NCBI GenBank assembly: GCA_963920665.1
Contig: OY987264.1
Span: forward strand, 18,580,906 to 18,644,905
From: Straminergon stramineum
Taxonomy: Eukaryota > Streptophyta > Bryopsida > Hypnales > Calliergonaceae
Direction: 5' to 3'
Length of the DNA stretch: 64,000 nt
Position 1 is the stretch's first letter; each line of letters starts with the position of its first letter. The position numbers were made by a program, and so were the translations under genes. Positions 24,558 through 35,293 of the stretch are shown piece after piece. Under the pieces are notes generated by a model. It did no database searches. It had not been told where the DNA came from and saw only the letters and a list, made by a program, of their open reading frames with translations.

Positions 24558-25060
24558 AAGCTAGAATGACAGACAGACAGAGCCTTTGACAAGCAATTGA
24601 AGGAGCAGCTAATTAAGCCCTCACTGGGGCTCAAAGTTCGAGGATCCAGCTGGAGACTGATCGATCGACTGCCAATGTGGGGCGGGATCCATCCTGTTGA
24701 TGGAATGTGGAGGAATGAGTTTGTGAATGTCCACATTTATGCTGGCTGTGAATCGGAATACGAACCATGTGGAATGCCGAGGAATGCCGAGTAGCGACAA
24801 TTGGTCCGGACCAAGAGCTCCCGTAAGTCAACTGAACTGAGTGGGGGGCCCGTCGTCGGTAGGAACGCGGCGGTCCTAATAAGGAAGGGAGACCTCGAAG
24901 ACGGGAACGCGGAGTACGGTCCCAAGTCGACGTGGACGGACGCGCTTCCGATTGGGGTCCCGGCTTCCTGCACGAGATGCCTCGCAGTCAACAGCTCAAC
25001 GCAGTTCAGGGCAGGTTGTTTTATTTGGGGGTTTTGGAGAAGTGCTACAGTGGGAACATT
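24558..25060. other. GC-rich island of unknown origin
   Basis: An abrupt rise in GC (for example GGGGGGCCCGTCGTCGGTAG at about 24843) within AT-rich DNA, fading after 25060. Open frames exist on both strands (24801-25142 plus; 24737-25096 minus), but neither resembles a family I know, and overlap on both strands is expected in GC-rich DNA. It could be a transposed gene fragment or organelle-derived DNA; I cannot decide. Confidence 0.4.
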
Positions 25061-27131
25061 TAAGAAAAGGATGTGGCCAAATATTTTAGTATTCATGTAT
25101 ATTTTGGTTTGGATAGAACTATCTTTTCATCCACATATTTAGATGAGTTTCATTTAAAATTGGAAATTTCATCCAAATTATTTTCAAAATATTTGGAACA
25201 ACTTGGCATTATCATCCAATTTTTCTTCAGAATTTTCTTGTAGGCTTGATGCTCTCCAATTATTTTTGGTGTTTTTAGGCATTGAAAATGCCTAAAAACA
25301 ACCCTTGGTTTAAGGGGTTTTTTTCATTTATTTTAGGTAGTGGAGCAAGTGATCATCACTAGAATGATTGAAGTATTTACATCTACCAAAATGGATGAAA
25401 CATGCAATATATCCCTAAAAAGTTATTTATTCAATTCAAAGAGTGTACATACATTCATCCAAAATAGAGTGATTTTGTCCCAAGATTTGCTAGCATTTTG
25501 CAATTTCATCCACTCAAAAAGGAAGAATATCTTGTCAAATATTTCCTATAAAAAATTTGGCATTTGCTTATTAGCAAAAATTTGCTAAAGAAAACCCTTT
25601 TATGCATTTGCTATCGGCCCTCTTGCTAACTATCCTAACATGGGGATTTTTATTTCCTTGATTTTTGGTAGTGACACTGATTTTGAGCCCTCACACCAAA
25701 TAAATTTTTTTTTAGTGAATTTTAGCCAAAATCTTATCTATTTTTGGCACTCTCTTCTTTATAACCAAGGAAAATGTTTGAAAAAATGAAAGAAATCATC
25801 AAATCCTTATCCAAAGAATTTTAGATTTGTTAATATTAAGAATAGATAATTTTGTGAATGAATGTACACATGTGAATGATTATTTTCATCTTTTCCTTAC
25901 TTGGTTACATTCTAGGGTATAGGTCTTTCTACCACCAAATAAACAAAACAAAAATGGTTGCCTTAGTGCACGAATAATGAAATTTAATTTGAACCACACT
26001 AATTGATTTTGAAATGATGTAACTTTTTACACTTGGTAAATTTCATCATTATCGTAGTAGAACATAAATTAGTGTGGACCAACGATTTTCTTCTTTACAA
26101 ATTTTTGCCGATATCTTAACTAGATTTTTCGGTGACTAACTTTATACAAAAGGGGGGAAAAGTAGATGATGTTGCTAAGAAAATCATTGAGAAGTGTAAT
26201 GTTCACTAGATTTTGGATGAAGTTTAGTAATCTTAGGAAATACTATGGATGAAAGTATATTAGTGATGGATGGATGAACAAAATTGGCTGGCATATGTAA
26301 CCAACTTGCATTCAACTGTGCATGCCATGCCACTATGAAAACAAAGATTTACTAAGGTAGACATGTTCCACTATATTAAAAGTTGAATTCTGTGTCATTG
26401 ATATTTTTGATAAATTAATGTCACACACAATAAAGAGCAAATTATTGTAGTGACTAGTGAGAGCCCAAATAAGTGTCTTTGAATGTAAGATTTGTGTAAA
26501 AAAAAAATTTCTTATAGAGATTAGTATAACAATGTACTACCTTAATATCTAATGTTATTATTCTATAAATAGAGTGTCCTCATTCTCCTAAAATTTTTTA
26601 AACATTAATTTCCTTTTTTGAAGTTATAATTAGCTATTGAGGTTTGAATTTTGACTAGATTCTATGTGCAAATTAAAATTTTGGATGTAGGCTTTTGCGA
26701 CAAATCCAAGATATTATAGTTTACATACACTTATACAAACAAGGTCATGTTGTGCACTAAGTTAAAATGTGAGAGCATGGTTTTAAAGGCCAATATGAGC
26801 ACCTTAGAGGTATTCCATATGCACATGGGCCTTTGGAATCATGCTTTTGCACCACAATTTGGTACTTAGTTTTCTATTACCTCCTCTTTATAGTACCCCT
26901 TAATTATAAATTAATCAAAATATGGAATTTTTTATCTAGAAAGAAAGTCTTGAGTGGCTTGCAACTTAAATTGAATACCCAAGCAAATATTCTCGAAAAG
27001 GATATTACTTATTTCTTTAGATCCTAGGCATTCCATTGTTAATGTTTCTTGAGGTGGCTCTTTTGCCTTTCCCAATATGTAGAGAAACTCCTTGGTAATA
27101 GTCACTTGTTAAGCCACTCAAACATTGCAAG
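25061..27131. other. AT-rich intergenic DNA
   Basis: No gene, RNA or clear element recognised. Short open frames are in low-complexity AT-rich sequence. Confidence 0.5.
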
Positions 27132-27135
27132 TTAA

Positions 27136-27275
27136 CCCTTAAAGGACATGACCCTGTAACCAAGGTAGTCACCAAAACTACTCCATTTATTAGACTAGGA
27201 GGTGCATTTTTTGTTTCTACAATGAATAGTGTTGTCATCCATCAACCACTTTTTGGCCTTGGCATCCTTTAAGGG
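27136..27275. mobile_element. Short TTAA-flanked MITE (family B relative, 140 bp)
   Basis: Near-perfect ends CCCTTAAAGGAC and GCATCCTTTAAGGG, bordered by TTAA at 27132-27135 and 27276-27279. The clearest example of the short variant; related sequences are at 10996-11140 and, inverted, 39618-39751. Confidence 0.8.
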
Positions 27276-27279
27276 TTAA

Positions 27280-28556
27280 ACTATAGTCATTTCTAGATAT
27301 TCAAGGGAGAGATATACCTCCTAGTACCCTATGATGTGCAGGGGATATAATCCATCAATTATACAATTTTATGGATGTATGGAATTGCTCTTACAAAGAA
27401 TGTTGTGCCATTTATCCTGAGTGTAATTATTTGCCTCTAACTTCAATAGGGCAATCATAATAAATTGTGGATATATTTAATCCCTAAAAGACCAATATTC
27501 CTTTGGAGGGTCTCTTGAAGGTTAGGGCAGGTTCCTATGATCTAGATTTTGGGCATGATTTTTTTTTTAAATTTTGAAGATAGAAAAAAACATTAGCTTT
27601 GTGAGAATATTATTTTTAATTCAATTGGTACTTGAGATTAAAAGCTATGCTACCCAAAGCTCAAAATGGAGGTTGCCAAGTAACACAAAAAAATTGCAGA
27701 TATTCAAAATTCAAATTTTAAATTTTGCTTATCATAGAAGATGTTCTTGTCAACATAGAAATTTTTAAGTTTGATTCATTTTATTTTGACTAATGATGAG
27801 AAAGTTATGGAGAATCTTGATTTTCAAACAATCAAAGCATATACTTCAAAAAAATAACTTGTAGGATCCATTTTTAAACTCAAATTTTATAATTTTTCAA
27901 GAAAAAAAGTTCCAAATGGTATAGAAATCTTGCTAGAACAAACTCACAATTGGGATCATTGTATTTTCATTCCATCTTAGAGCTATTAACACTTTAATTT
28001 CTTCTACTATCTCACACTTGATTCTATTTAACAATTTGTCAAAGAAAGAAATTCAAATTTTTTTCTCATGAATTTTTTTCACAAGAATATCAAACCAATT
28101 CATAATATATGTTTTTTAAATTCAAAATCTATTTTTAAATTTTTTTTAAGTTAAGAAGATTCAAAGTGCTAAATAAACAAGGTTTAAGAAAAAACACTTT
28201 TTACCCTTTCAACGCAAATATCTTGCAAATTACAAGGTGAAAGTTTCTAAAATTTCTTCCATACAATATCATACTAGTTAATTGCAAGATCCTATAATTA
28301 GATTTGCAAAAATAAAAGAGTTTTAAGAACTTTGCACTTTGCAATTATAGATATGGTAGTTTTGTGGTTTTTTTGACAAAATAAAGGCTTTCGTCCTTTA
28401 GGTGTTAACAATGATTCTCTGAGTTTGTTGAAGCATCACCCAATTGTCTAGCCAAGTAGGAAAACTTCATTAAATACTCGAAAGGAATGTCACCAAGCCA
28501 ATAGTGGGCATCAATCGAGTTGCTTGGAGTAAAAAAATTGGCCAATTCTGCCTTCC
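27280..28556. other. AT-rich intergenic DNA
   Basis: No gene or clear element recognised; long A/T runs and no recognisable protein similarity in the open frames. Confidence 0.5.
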
Positions 28557-28560
28557 TTAG

Positions 28561-29240
28561 TCCCTAAATGTCCAAAGTCTTTTTTGAGCTTCTTGGAATT
28601 TGCTTTAAATTGATCAAAAAGCCAATATTTTTATGTGTTATCATATTTTTAAGTGTTATCAATTTTTTTGGAATTGTAACGATAAAAATTTCAAACTAGA
28701 CATATTAGAGATCACATGTGAAAAGAAAACACAAAAATATCACTTATGGATTGAAAGATTCTTATGTTAGTTGATCATGAGGGTGTTAAAATTGTGAAAG
28801 TAATTTGAAGTCTTTCAATCCTCTTTTCACATGTCAAATCTAAAAAATTGGTCACCAAAAAATTAGTCACAAGTAAAAGGGCATATCATACATGACCCCA
28901 ATCAATTTATGGTTTTTCAAAATCTACCCTCTAAATTTATTTTTTAAAGAATTTCTAATATGATTTTTTCTCCAAGATCTAGTATATTTGAGGCTCATTT
29001 CCAAGGACCCTCAACATAAGAAAATCAAGATTTGCAATCATTTTGAGGACACCCATACACCAAATCTTGAATAGAAAAATCACAATCATTCATTTTCAAA
29101 ATCATATTTTTGATGCTAAAACTAGACTTTAAAAAGAATTTGAACAAATATAAACTACTAAAAATAATAACTTAGTTGGGTTTTATTTAACTTCAAAGTA
29201 TTGTCAAACACCAAAATTTGGTGCCTTGAGCATTGAGGGA
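28561..29240. mobile_element. TTAA-flanked transposon, family C copy 2
   Basis: 680 bp, a diverged copy of 10136-10782. Left end TCCCTAAATGTCCAAAG preceded by TTAG (a decayed TTAA); right end CTTGAGCATTGAGGGA followed by TTAA (29241-29244). Internal blocks match the first copy in order, including CTCCAAGATCTAGT and TCATTTTCAAAAT. No transposase. Confidence 0.75.
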
Positions 29241-29244
29241 TTAA

Positions 29245-30023
29245 GGGCCACTTCACACTATGGCACAAGGTCGAGAGTCCGTCGATTTTAGCCAATGAGA
29301 TTGTAGAAACCCAAGAGTTTGGCCTCTTGAGCCTTCACACAAGGAGGCACAACCCAAAGTCCGTCGCCTACTTGGCTGCCTACATGGCACCCAAACACCT
29401 ACATGGCGACGGACTCTTGATTAAAGTTTGGGTCTCCATTTCTAGCCAACCCAAACTCTAATCGAGAGTCCGTCAAGTTTTTTTCAAAATCTGACAAAAT
29501 CTGAGCCATTAGATTTATTTGTTTATTAGTTTATTAGATTTATTTGTTTATTTGTGTCCCCATTGGGGTTTGAACCCTAGTCTCCACCATTACAATGGGG
29601 AGTCTTTGCATTCTATGAACCTACTTCCCTTCAATGTTTAATGCCACCTTTTTATTCCATTTATATCCTTCATATTCCTTGTTTAATGATGAGACCATGT
29701 GCTGTAATTATTTTTCCAAGGTCATTTTTGACTCCTTTCTCATGTTTTTTAACCTTTTGCTTGAAAAAATTGTCTCATGGGTGACAATTTACTGAAAATT
29801 TCAGAAATTGGATGGATTAGAAGTTTAAAAAATGGAATAGGTTTGGACTTTGGGCTTGGACTTTGGACTTTGGCCTTTGGAGACTTCACACTATGGCCGG
29901 CCAAAGGCTCCAATTCCTAGTTTTTTTGGCTTATTTATTGCTCGTTTCCTTGGACTCTCACCAAAATTTGGCCACTCAATCCCACGGCCTCTCGACTTGG
30001 ACAGCCATAGTGTGAAGAGGCCC
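29245..30023. mobile_element. PIF/Harbinger-like non-autonomous element
   Basis: 779 bp with inverted ends GGGCCACTTCACACTATGGC and GCCATAGTGTGAAGAGGCCC, and TAA on each side (29242-29244 and 30024-30026). A 3-bp TAA/TTA duplication with GGG ends fits PIF/Harbinger. Subterminal copies of GAGAGTCCGTC and an internal second end-like block (ACTTCACACTATGGCCGGCC at about 29883) are visible. No transposase. It begins right at the TTAA of the preceding family C element. Confidence 0.7.
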
Positions 30024-30029
30024 TAAAGG

Positions 30030-30142
30030 AGAGCCACTTCAGAGGGTCCTCCAAAACCTGGGTTTTCTCAAAAACCTAACTTACCACCAAAGGCAAGATT
30101 TTGAGAAAACCCAAGTTTCAGAGGACCCTATTGAGTGGCTCT
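30030..30142. repeat. Small palindromic (foldback) element
   Basis: Arms of about 45 bp: AGAGCCACTTCAGAGGGTCC then TGGGTTTTCTCAAAA, mirrored by TTTTGAGAAAACCCA then GAGGACCC and GAGTGGCTCT. The loop is about 24 bp. It lies 4 bp beyond the TAA duplication of the preceding element. Confidence 0.75.
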
Positions 30143-31147
30143 TCTAGAAGGAAGGCCAAAACCCAGTTTTTGTACGAACTGACCCTGACACCCCCCTAAT
30201 CGCAAATAGGTTTTACGCAAGTTCGGAGTGCTTCACAACTCTGACTCCCGTAATGTAAGCTTAATTGTAATTGTGCGCGACTTACAATGAGATGGAGAAT
30301 AATTTTGCAGCACAAGTGGCATTGCGGTGGCATGCATTTCGGTGGCATGCAACTGAACAACAGTGCTTACATATAAGTCAAAGAGATCAATGCTCGCCGC
30401 AGCTTTCGGAACCTCACCCTTTGAGGGTAATTCAACGCTGCAAATTGTCCTTTCGCCCAGCTGGAATTAACCTGGGCACACGGTTTGGTGCGACATATCG
30501 TATAATTTGATATCATTCAGCCACTTGGGTCGTCCAAGTGGTGGTAATTCAAGTACTAATCGGTAGGAGTTAGATGACCTGTAGCCATCAAATGGCTGAT
30601 TGAGAAACTCTCTGGTCGATGGTTTATCAAACACAAACTGATGGCCCACATAAACAAACCCAAAGTTGATGTGCGATTTCAAATGAAAGGACGAGTGCAA
30701 AATGTGTACTGTACGACACCTTCGGGAATAACACAGCCAAAGACGAGTAACGGTGACTAGGTTCAGTGCTCGCTCACATGCATGGAATCGATGAGCCTCC
30801 GTGAAATAGAAAATCACTTCTCCTCCAGATATATTACAACTGACATTTGTCATCAATGTATAAATTTAAATCATTTGAAAACCTGACCACAGTTGAGAAA
30901 CACATACCACGTATCCATGATTGCCTTGTGTGCCAGACTCTGTTTCCTTGCTCACTCTTATTAACCTGGAAAATCCTTGAGGACTGCAGGACCCTTCCCT
31001 GCTTTCTGGAGGATCCTTAAAGATCAGTATCCTGCTTATCGTGATACTTCATATCTTTCATTCCTTCAGTTGTTTCCTATTATAAAGAGAACGGCATTCT
31101 GGCTTTCGCAAAAGACTGCTAAAATGAGATGTTATATCCGTAAATGA
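30143..31147. other. Interval downstream of the NPR gene
   Basis: Composition rises towards the NPR 3' end, so 30.2-31.1 kb may include its 3' UTR. Open frames on both strands here have no recognisable similarity. Confidence 0.4.
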
Positions 31148-34100
31148 CTACATCGTCCTCGTCCCCATACTGCCGCTCTTACCTCCAGAAGATGATGTGG
31201 ATGAAGACGATGAAGGAGTTTCCTGCGTACGAGGTCGCTTATGCCTTTCCATCTTCTTATGTTCGTCAACCTTAGCTTTTGGAAAAGAATCTTGCAATAT
31301 ACCCTTGAGCTCCGCAAAATGTCTCTTTTTCAGCAGCTGCTCCTCAATGTTACCCTCATCGTTAGGCTCAACGTAATCGTCATCAAGCACATACTTGTCG
31401 ATGACTGCCGCGTAGCATGGAAAACATTTGCGTCCCGTTTCAACTGTACAGCTAACACACAACAGAATAAGTGACAGGGGAAGATAAGCAAGAAAAACGA
31501 GGTATAATCATAAACGCGGAGTCCAGATCAAAACTTACCAAACAAACTATTCCGTTGCTGAAGTCCCCTTTTAGTCATACTTTCCGTTACATCTCAGTTA
31601 TAGAATGAACCCGAAAGCAAAAGAACAGAGCTAAGAGGAGACATTCCATGAAGACCCGGTTCGAAGTACAACCAAATTTGACAAGGAAATTTAATTAAGC
31701 CAGCAAACCTTTGTAAGTTCCCAGAAAGAGAAGGCTACATTATTAAAGGAAAGTAACTTACCAGCTTTCCGCAAAGCATCACACCTTTGTCGTAGTGATT
31801 CCAATCGACCTTTAGAATGATCTCCTACAGCAACACCAACCAAGCCTGCCATTCTCTTTGCTGGATCTTCGTTTAGGTCTACGGACGGTTTCCTTCTTCT
31901 GCTTGCAATTCCTGATCCGGAAGGTTTCATATGAACCCCGGTGAACGCAGCGTATGAATCTAGATGGGAGATACCCATCACGATATCCGCTTCCCGTGGA
32001 TACAACAACCTCGCTAACGCCACTGCAGGAAATGAAGGGTATGGCGTCCACGTTAACAAATATGGCTAACATAACAAATATGGCTAACATTTCCCGTTTA
32101 CTTGATTTGTCACCTATTGTACTCTCGCATTCTGCCGATCGCCGGTGCAACAAGTATTTTCAAAAAATCTGAGCAGAAAGTTTACCTCGATTCTCGAGAT
32201 AAAGCAACTGTGACATAAGTTCCTCCTCAGTAGACGGCAGAGATAGCATGGCTGTAGCAGACTTCGGGACAATTATAGTGTGCTTCTTTTCAGCCTGTTC
32301 CAGGATAGTGATGCAGATGCGTTCATTTTCTTCCTCCTCCCCATCCAAATTTGTTTTCTTAGCCAGACGTCGCGAGAGATCAAGAGCTGTTTGGTTCTTC
32401 GCCGTGAGAGCCTTCAGCTGTGCACCCTTTTCTAGGAGATTTGCGATCGCCTGTGGCTCCCTCCTCCAAGCAGCCACATGAAGAACTGTCATATCCCTCT
32501 CATTGCGTACGTTTGTATCTGCAGAAAGCTGAGATTATGAATCCATTTCGACGATTTAAAAAAAATTTACGGTGCTTTTGTAAGATCGAAAAACATGGAA
32601 ACACTACAGAATTCTCGACATTTGTTAGCAAAAGATCATCAAAATGCCAATCACAATTATACAGAATACTTTACCTGCAATATTCAGCTCCAGCAAGTGT
32701 GACAAAGTCCTGGGATGACAATATGCGGCAGCATAATGGAGCCCATGTGCTCCGTCTAAATCTAGCTTTTTCTCATCAACCAACATCCGCACCAATTCTA
32801 CATCGTCCGAGTCTAGTGCCCTGTTCAAAAATAATCATTCTCAATAAAAAGCTCTAGGAAATGCAAAGGACATATGAAAGGAAAACATATTAAATGCAGC
32901 TGCTCATTCTGTCATTCTTCACTAGAGACGAACACAATGCTGCTGAATTCAGATTCTGATTACGGCTCCCGTCTTCTCGCGGGCTTATAAAAGCATTGCG
33001 TAAATAAAGACCTAAAGGAACCAAAAATCTACCAGGCCAACTATCTGATCTAGTGCTTACAGACGGTTACCAAACGATCAAGCATTGATGTGCAATATTG
33101 CAATTTAAACTGTGATCTCTTAACACATAAAATGCCCACATGAAAAAGTACTGAAAAGGTGCGACTATTGCTGAAGTTCTAACAGGGGTACATGCAAATT
33201 GTGCGCCAAAGAAAATGACATTGCCTGTGTATTCTTTTGCATTGCATCTCTTGTAACGGCGCCAGATGAGATACGTTAAGTCCCAACTCCACTCGCAACT
33301 TTCTCACTTCCTCCAGAGATGCTCCAGAGAACTCCTTGTCTAGTGTTACATTATCAAGTGTTGAAGAGGCTAATGCCGCTAAGCATACCGATTGCAACTG
33401 AGAGCACTCGTTGGTAGAAGCTGATCGATGAACACGCAGCATATCTTCCACTTCCAACTTTCCCATATTATCTATAAGGTATTGCTGCAAAACGCTAAAT
33501 ACGCATCAATACTCTTTTTACTGTAGTAATGCACAGTGAGCATTCAAATTCCATCTCTGTACATTCGCACACGCCCTTCACAATTAGCATTTGAATCCAG
33601 ATATTTGATTAAGATAGATTCCCGTTCCGAGCTCAGAGTATCCTGAATGTCTTCTGAAATTCTAACATGTGATGGTATCAAACTAGCATTGCTACTCAAG
33701 CTCATTCGAATACACACGGGCCAGACCTAGGGTTCATGATTTGCCAATAAGTCTCAATTCTCAATCAACTTCTTCCAAAAACCCTGAAACCTGAAGAACG
33801 CATTCAAGCAGAATTGCACAAGCAAGAAAATGCAATAATAATGTCATGTGGTCCGCCAAAGCTATACCTCCGCCATAGTCTTCACTTCTGGTAAACACAA
33901 CAGCAAAGAAGCGCACAGAATCTCCAAAACATAGTCAATAGCAGGACGACAAGTCAAGTGCGCACAGGCGGCGTCGTAACACGCAATTCTCGCAGGACAG
34001 GGTTCTAATTTCCCACCATAAACATACCGCATCACCGCCATAAAAGCATCGTATCCTATCTTTCCCCGGTCCACAACACTGCTAAGCTCCAGCTCCAACT

Positions 34101-34368
34101 TCGCGTTTCCACTTTGATCCAATTCCCTAATCGCCTGACGCAATCCCGAGCAGCGAGCTCCCAGAATACACCGATGCACCGCCACTCGTTTCCCCTCCAC
34201 AACAACGTTAAGATCACTATACTCCTCGTCCGGCGTTTCAATGAGAGATTCAAGATCAGCGCCTAGTTTCTTCAAGAAGCTTTCGCGAACAATCTCTCCA
34301 CTGCGGCCACTTCCACTTCCACGACCACGACCACCGTCCTCCTGGAGGGAAAGTCTGAGATCCGCCAT
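31148..34368 (-). CDS. NPR: NPR1/NPR3/NPR4-family BTB-ankyrin transcriptional co-regulator, 6 exons
   Basis: Salicylate-pathway co-regulator that binds TGA bZIP factors in the nucleus. Exons 33868-34368, 33225-33484, 32675-32820, 32186-32518, 31762-32022, 31148-31443; phases agree, 598 residues (Arabidopsis NPR1 is 593). The BTB domain covers about residues 45-160, with C67 in VHRCILGARC and a zinc finger C130-x4-C135-x-H137-x2-C140. Ankyrin repeats cover about 255-370 (RALDSDDVELVRML, LHYAAAYCHPRT, TVLHVAAWRREPQ). The C-terminal domain begins LENRVALARLLYP (R413-V414), where the Arg matches the salicylate-binding Arg432 of NPR1. VDLNEDP at 461-467 resembles the VDLNETP repressor motif of NPR3/4. 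A KRPR basic patch and Ser run end the protein. The ATG at 34368 is the first in-frame ATG. Intron 2 has a GC donor (ACAG|GCAATG). Subgroup is unsettled. Confidence 0.95.
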
Positions 34369-35060
34369 AGCCGAAAAAAACACTCCACGACTTCCCCTGT
34401 CTCAACTACCGCTCCATAGGGTTCAAGAAACGCTCTCCACAAGAAAATGACTACAAAAGCATTGAAAAAATCTCCAATGGCAGCAAATCACAATCTCGAA
34501 CCGAAGTCGAACACATTGTCGCGAAGAGCGGCAGTGCGGATCTAATTAGCTTGATGAGTTGAAAGCCGAAGGAAATTTGTACAGGAAGGGAAGTGATGCG
34601 TGTGGATTTGTGTTCCGGCAACCCAAAACAAAGCTGCGAGGGCAGACATTAATTGGAATGGGGAAAACAGGGGAATCTAAAGAGGCTTCAAAAGTAAACT
34701 GGCAGGGGCGTAGAGCACCTGTGCAGGACGCTGATGTTGCAGATTCCACCGACGTGGTTTGCAACGAACGACCGGATTAACGAAAAACTTACAGTAAGAT
34801 AGAACTTCTGTAGAGTGAACTTCTGTAAGTCAATAACCTCTCTAAAGTAATACGGAGTATTATTCCTTTGGTCCCTGTCTGGAATCATTGAAGATGTACA
34901 AAATAAGTAAAGAAATGGAAATCTTTCAAATGTCACAGTCCATCTCTAAGGTAAAGTAAGAACCTTTCTGATATTCTTCTCTAGTCCTACGGCTATTACC
35001 TCATAGAAATTCTACTATATTCTCTACTGACCTAGAGCTCTTCTGGTCAGATTTTCACAA
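34369..35060. other. NPR upstream region
   Basis: 34369-34780 is GC-moderate and should contain the 5' UTR and promoter of the NPR gene. No element called. AT-rich DNA follows to the next transposon. Confidence 0.4.
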
Positions 35061-35067
35061 AGGTTAA

Positions 35068-35289
35068 CCCTGTAAGGACAGGTTGGTCACCATGGAAATC
35101 TTCTTTTCTGAAACAGTGTGAATCATCTATTTTAAAATAAACAAAAGTAATCATTGCAGGTCATACTACTGTGCAAGACCTCCCCTTTTTTGCAAAAAAT
35201 CCCTAGGATGAACAATCACACTTTTGTCTCATATGGGAGAGTTCTCTGTCATCCATTAGACCACTCTGGTCTTCGGCGTCCTTATAGGG
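35068..35289. mobile_element. TTAA-flanked MITE, family B copy
   Basis: 222 bp. Ends CCCTGTAAGGACAGGTTGGT and GCGTCCTTATAGGG, with TTAA at 35064-35067 and 35290-35293. Interior blocks CACCATGGAAATC, ATCATCTATTTTAAAA and GTCATCCATTAGACCA match the other copies. Confidence 0.8.
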
Positions 35290-35293
35290 TTAA

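Noticed and set aside
24737..25142. Overlapping open frames of 119 and 113 codons in the GC-rich island
   Set aside because: Expected in GC-rich DNA; no recognisable similarity on either strand.
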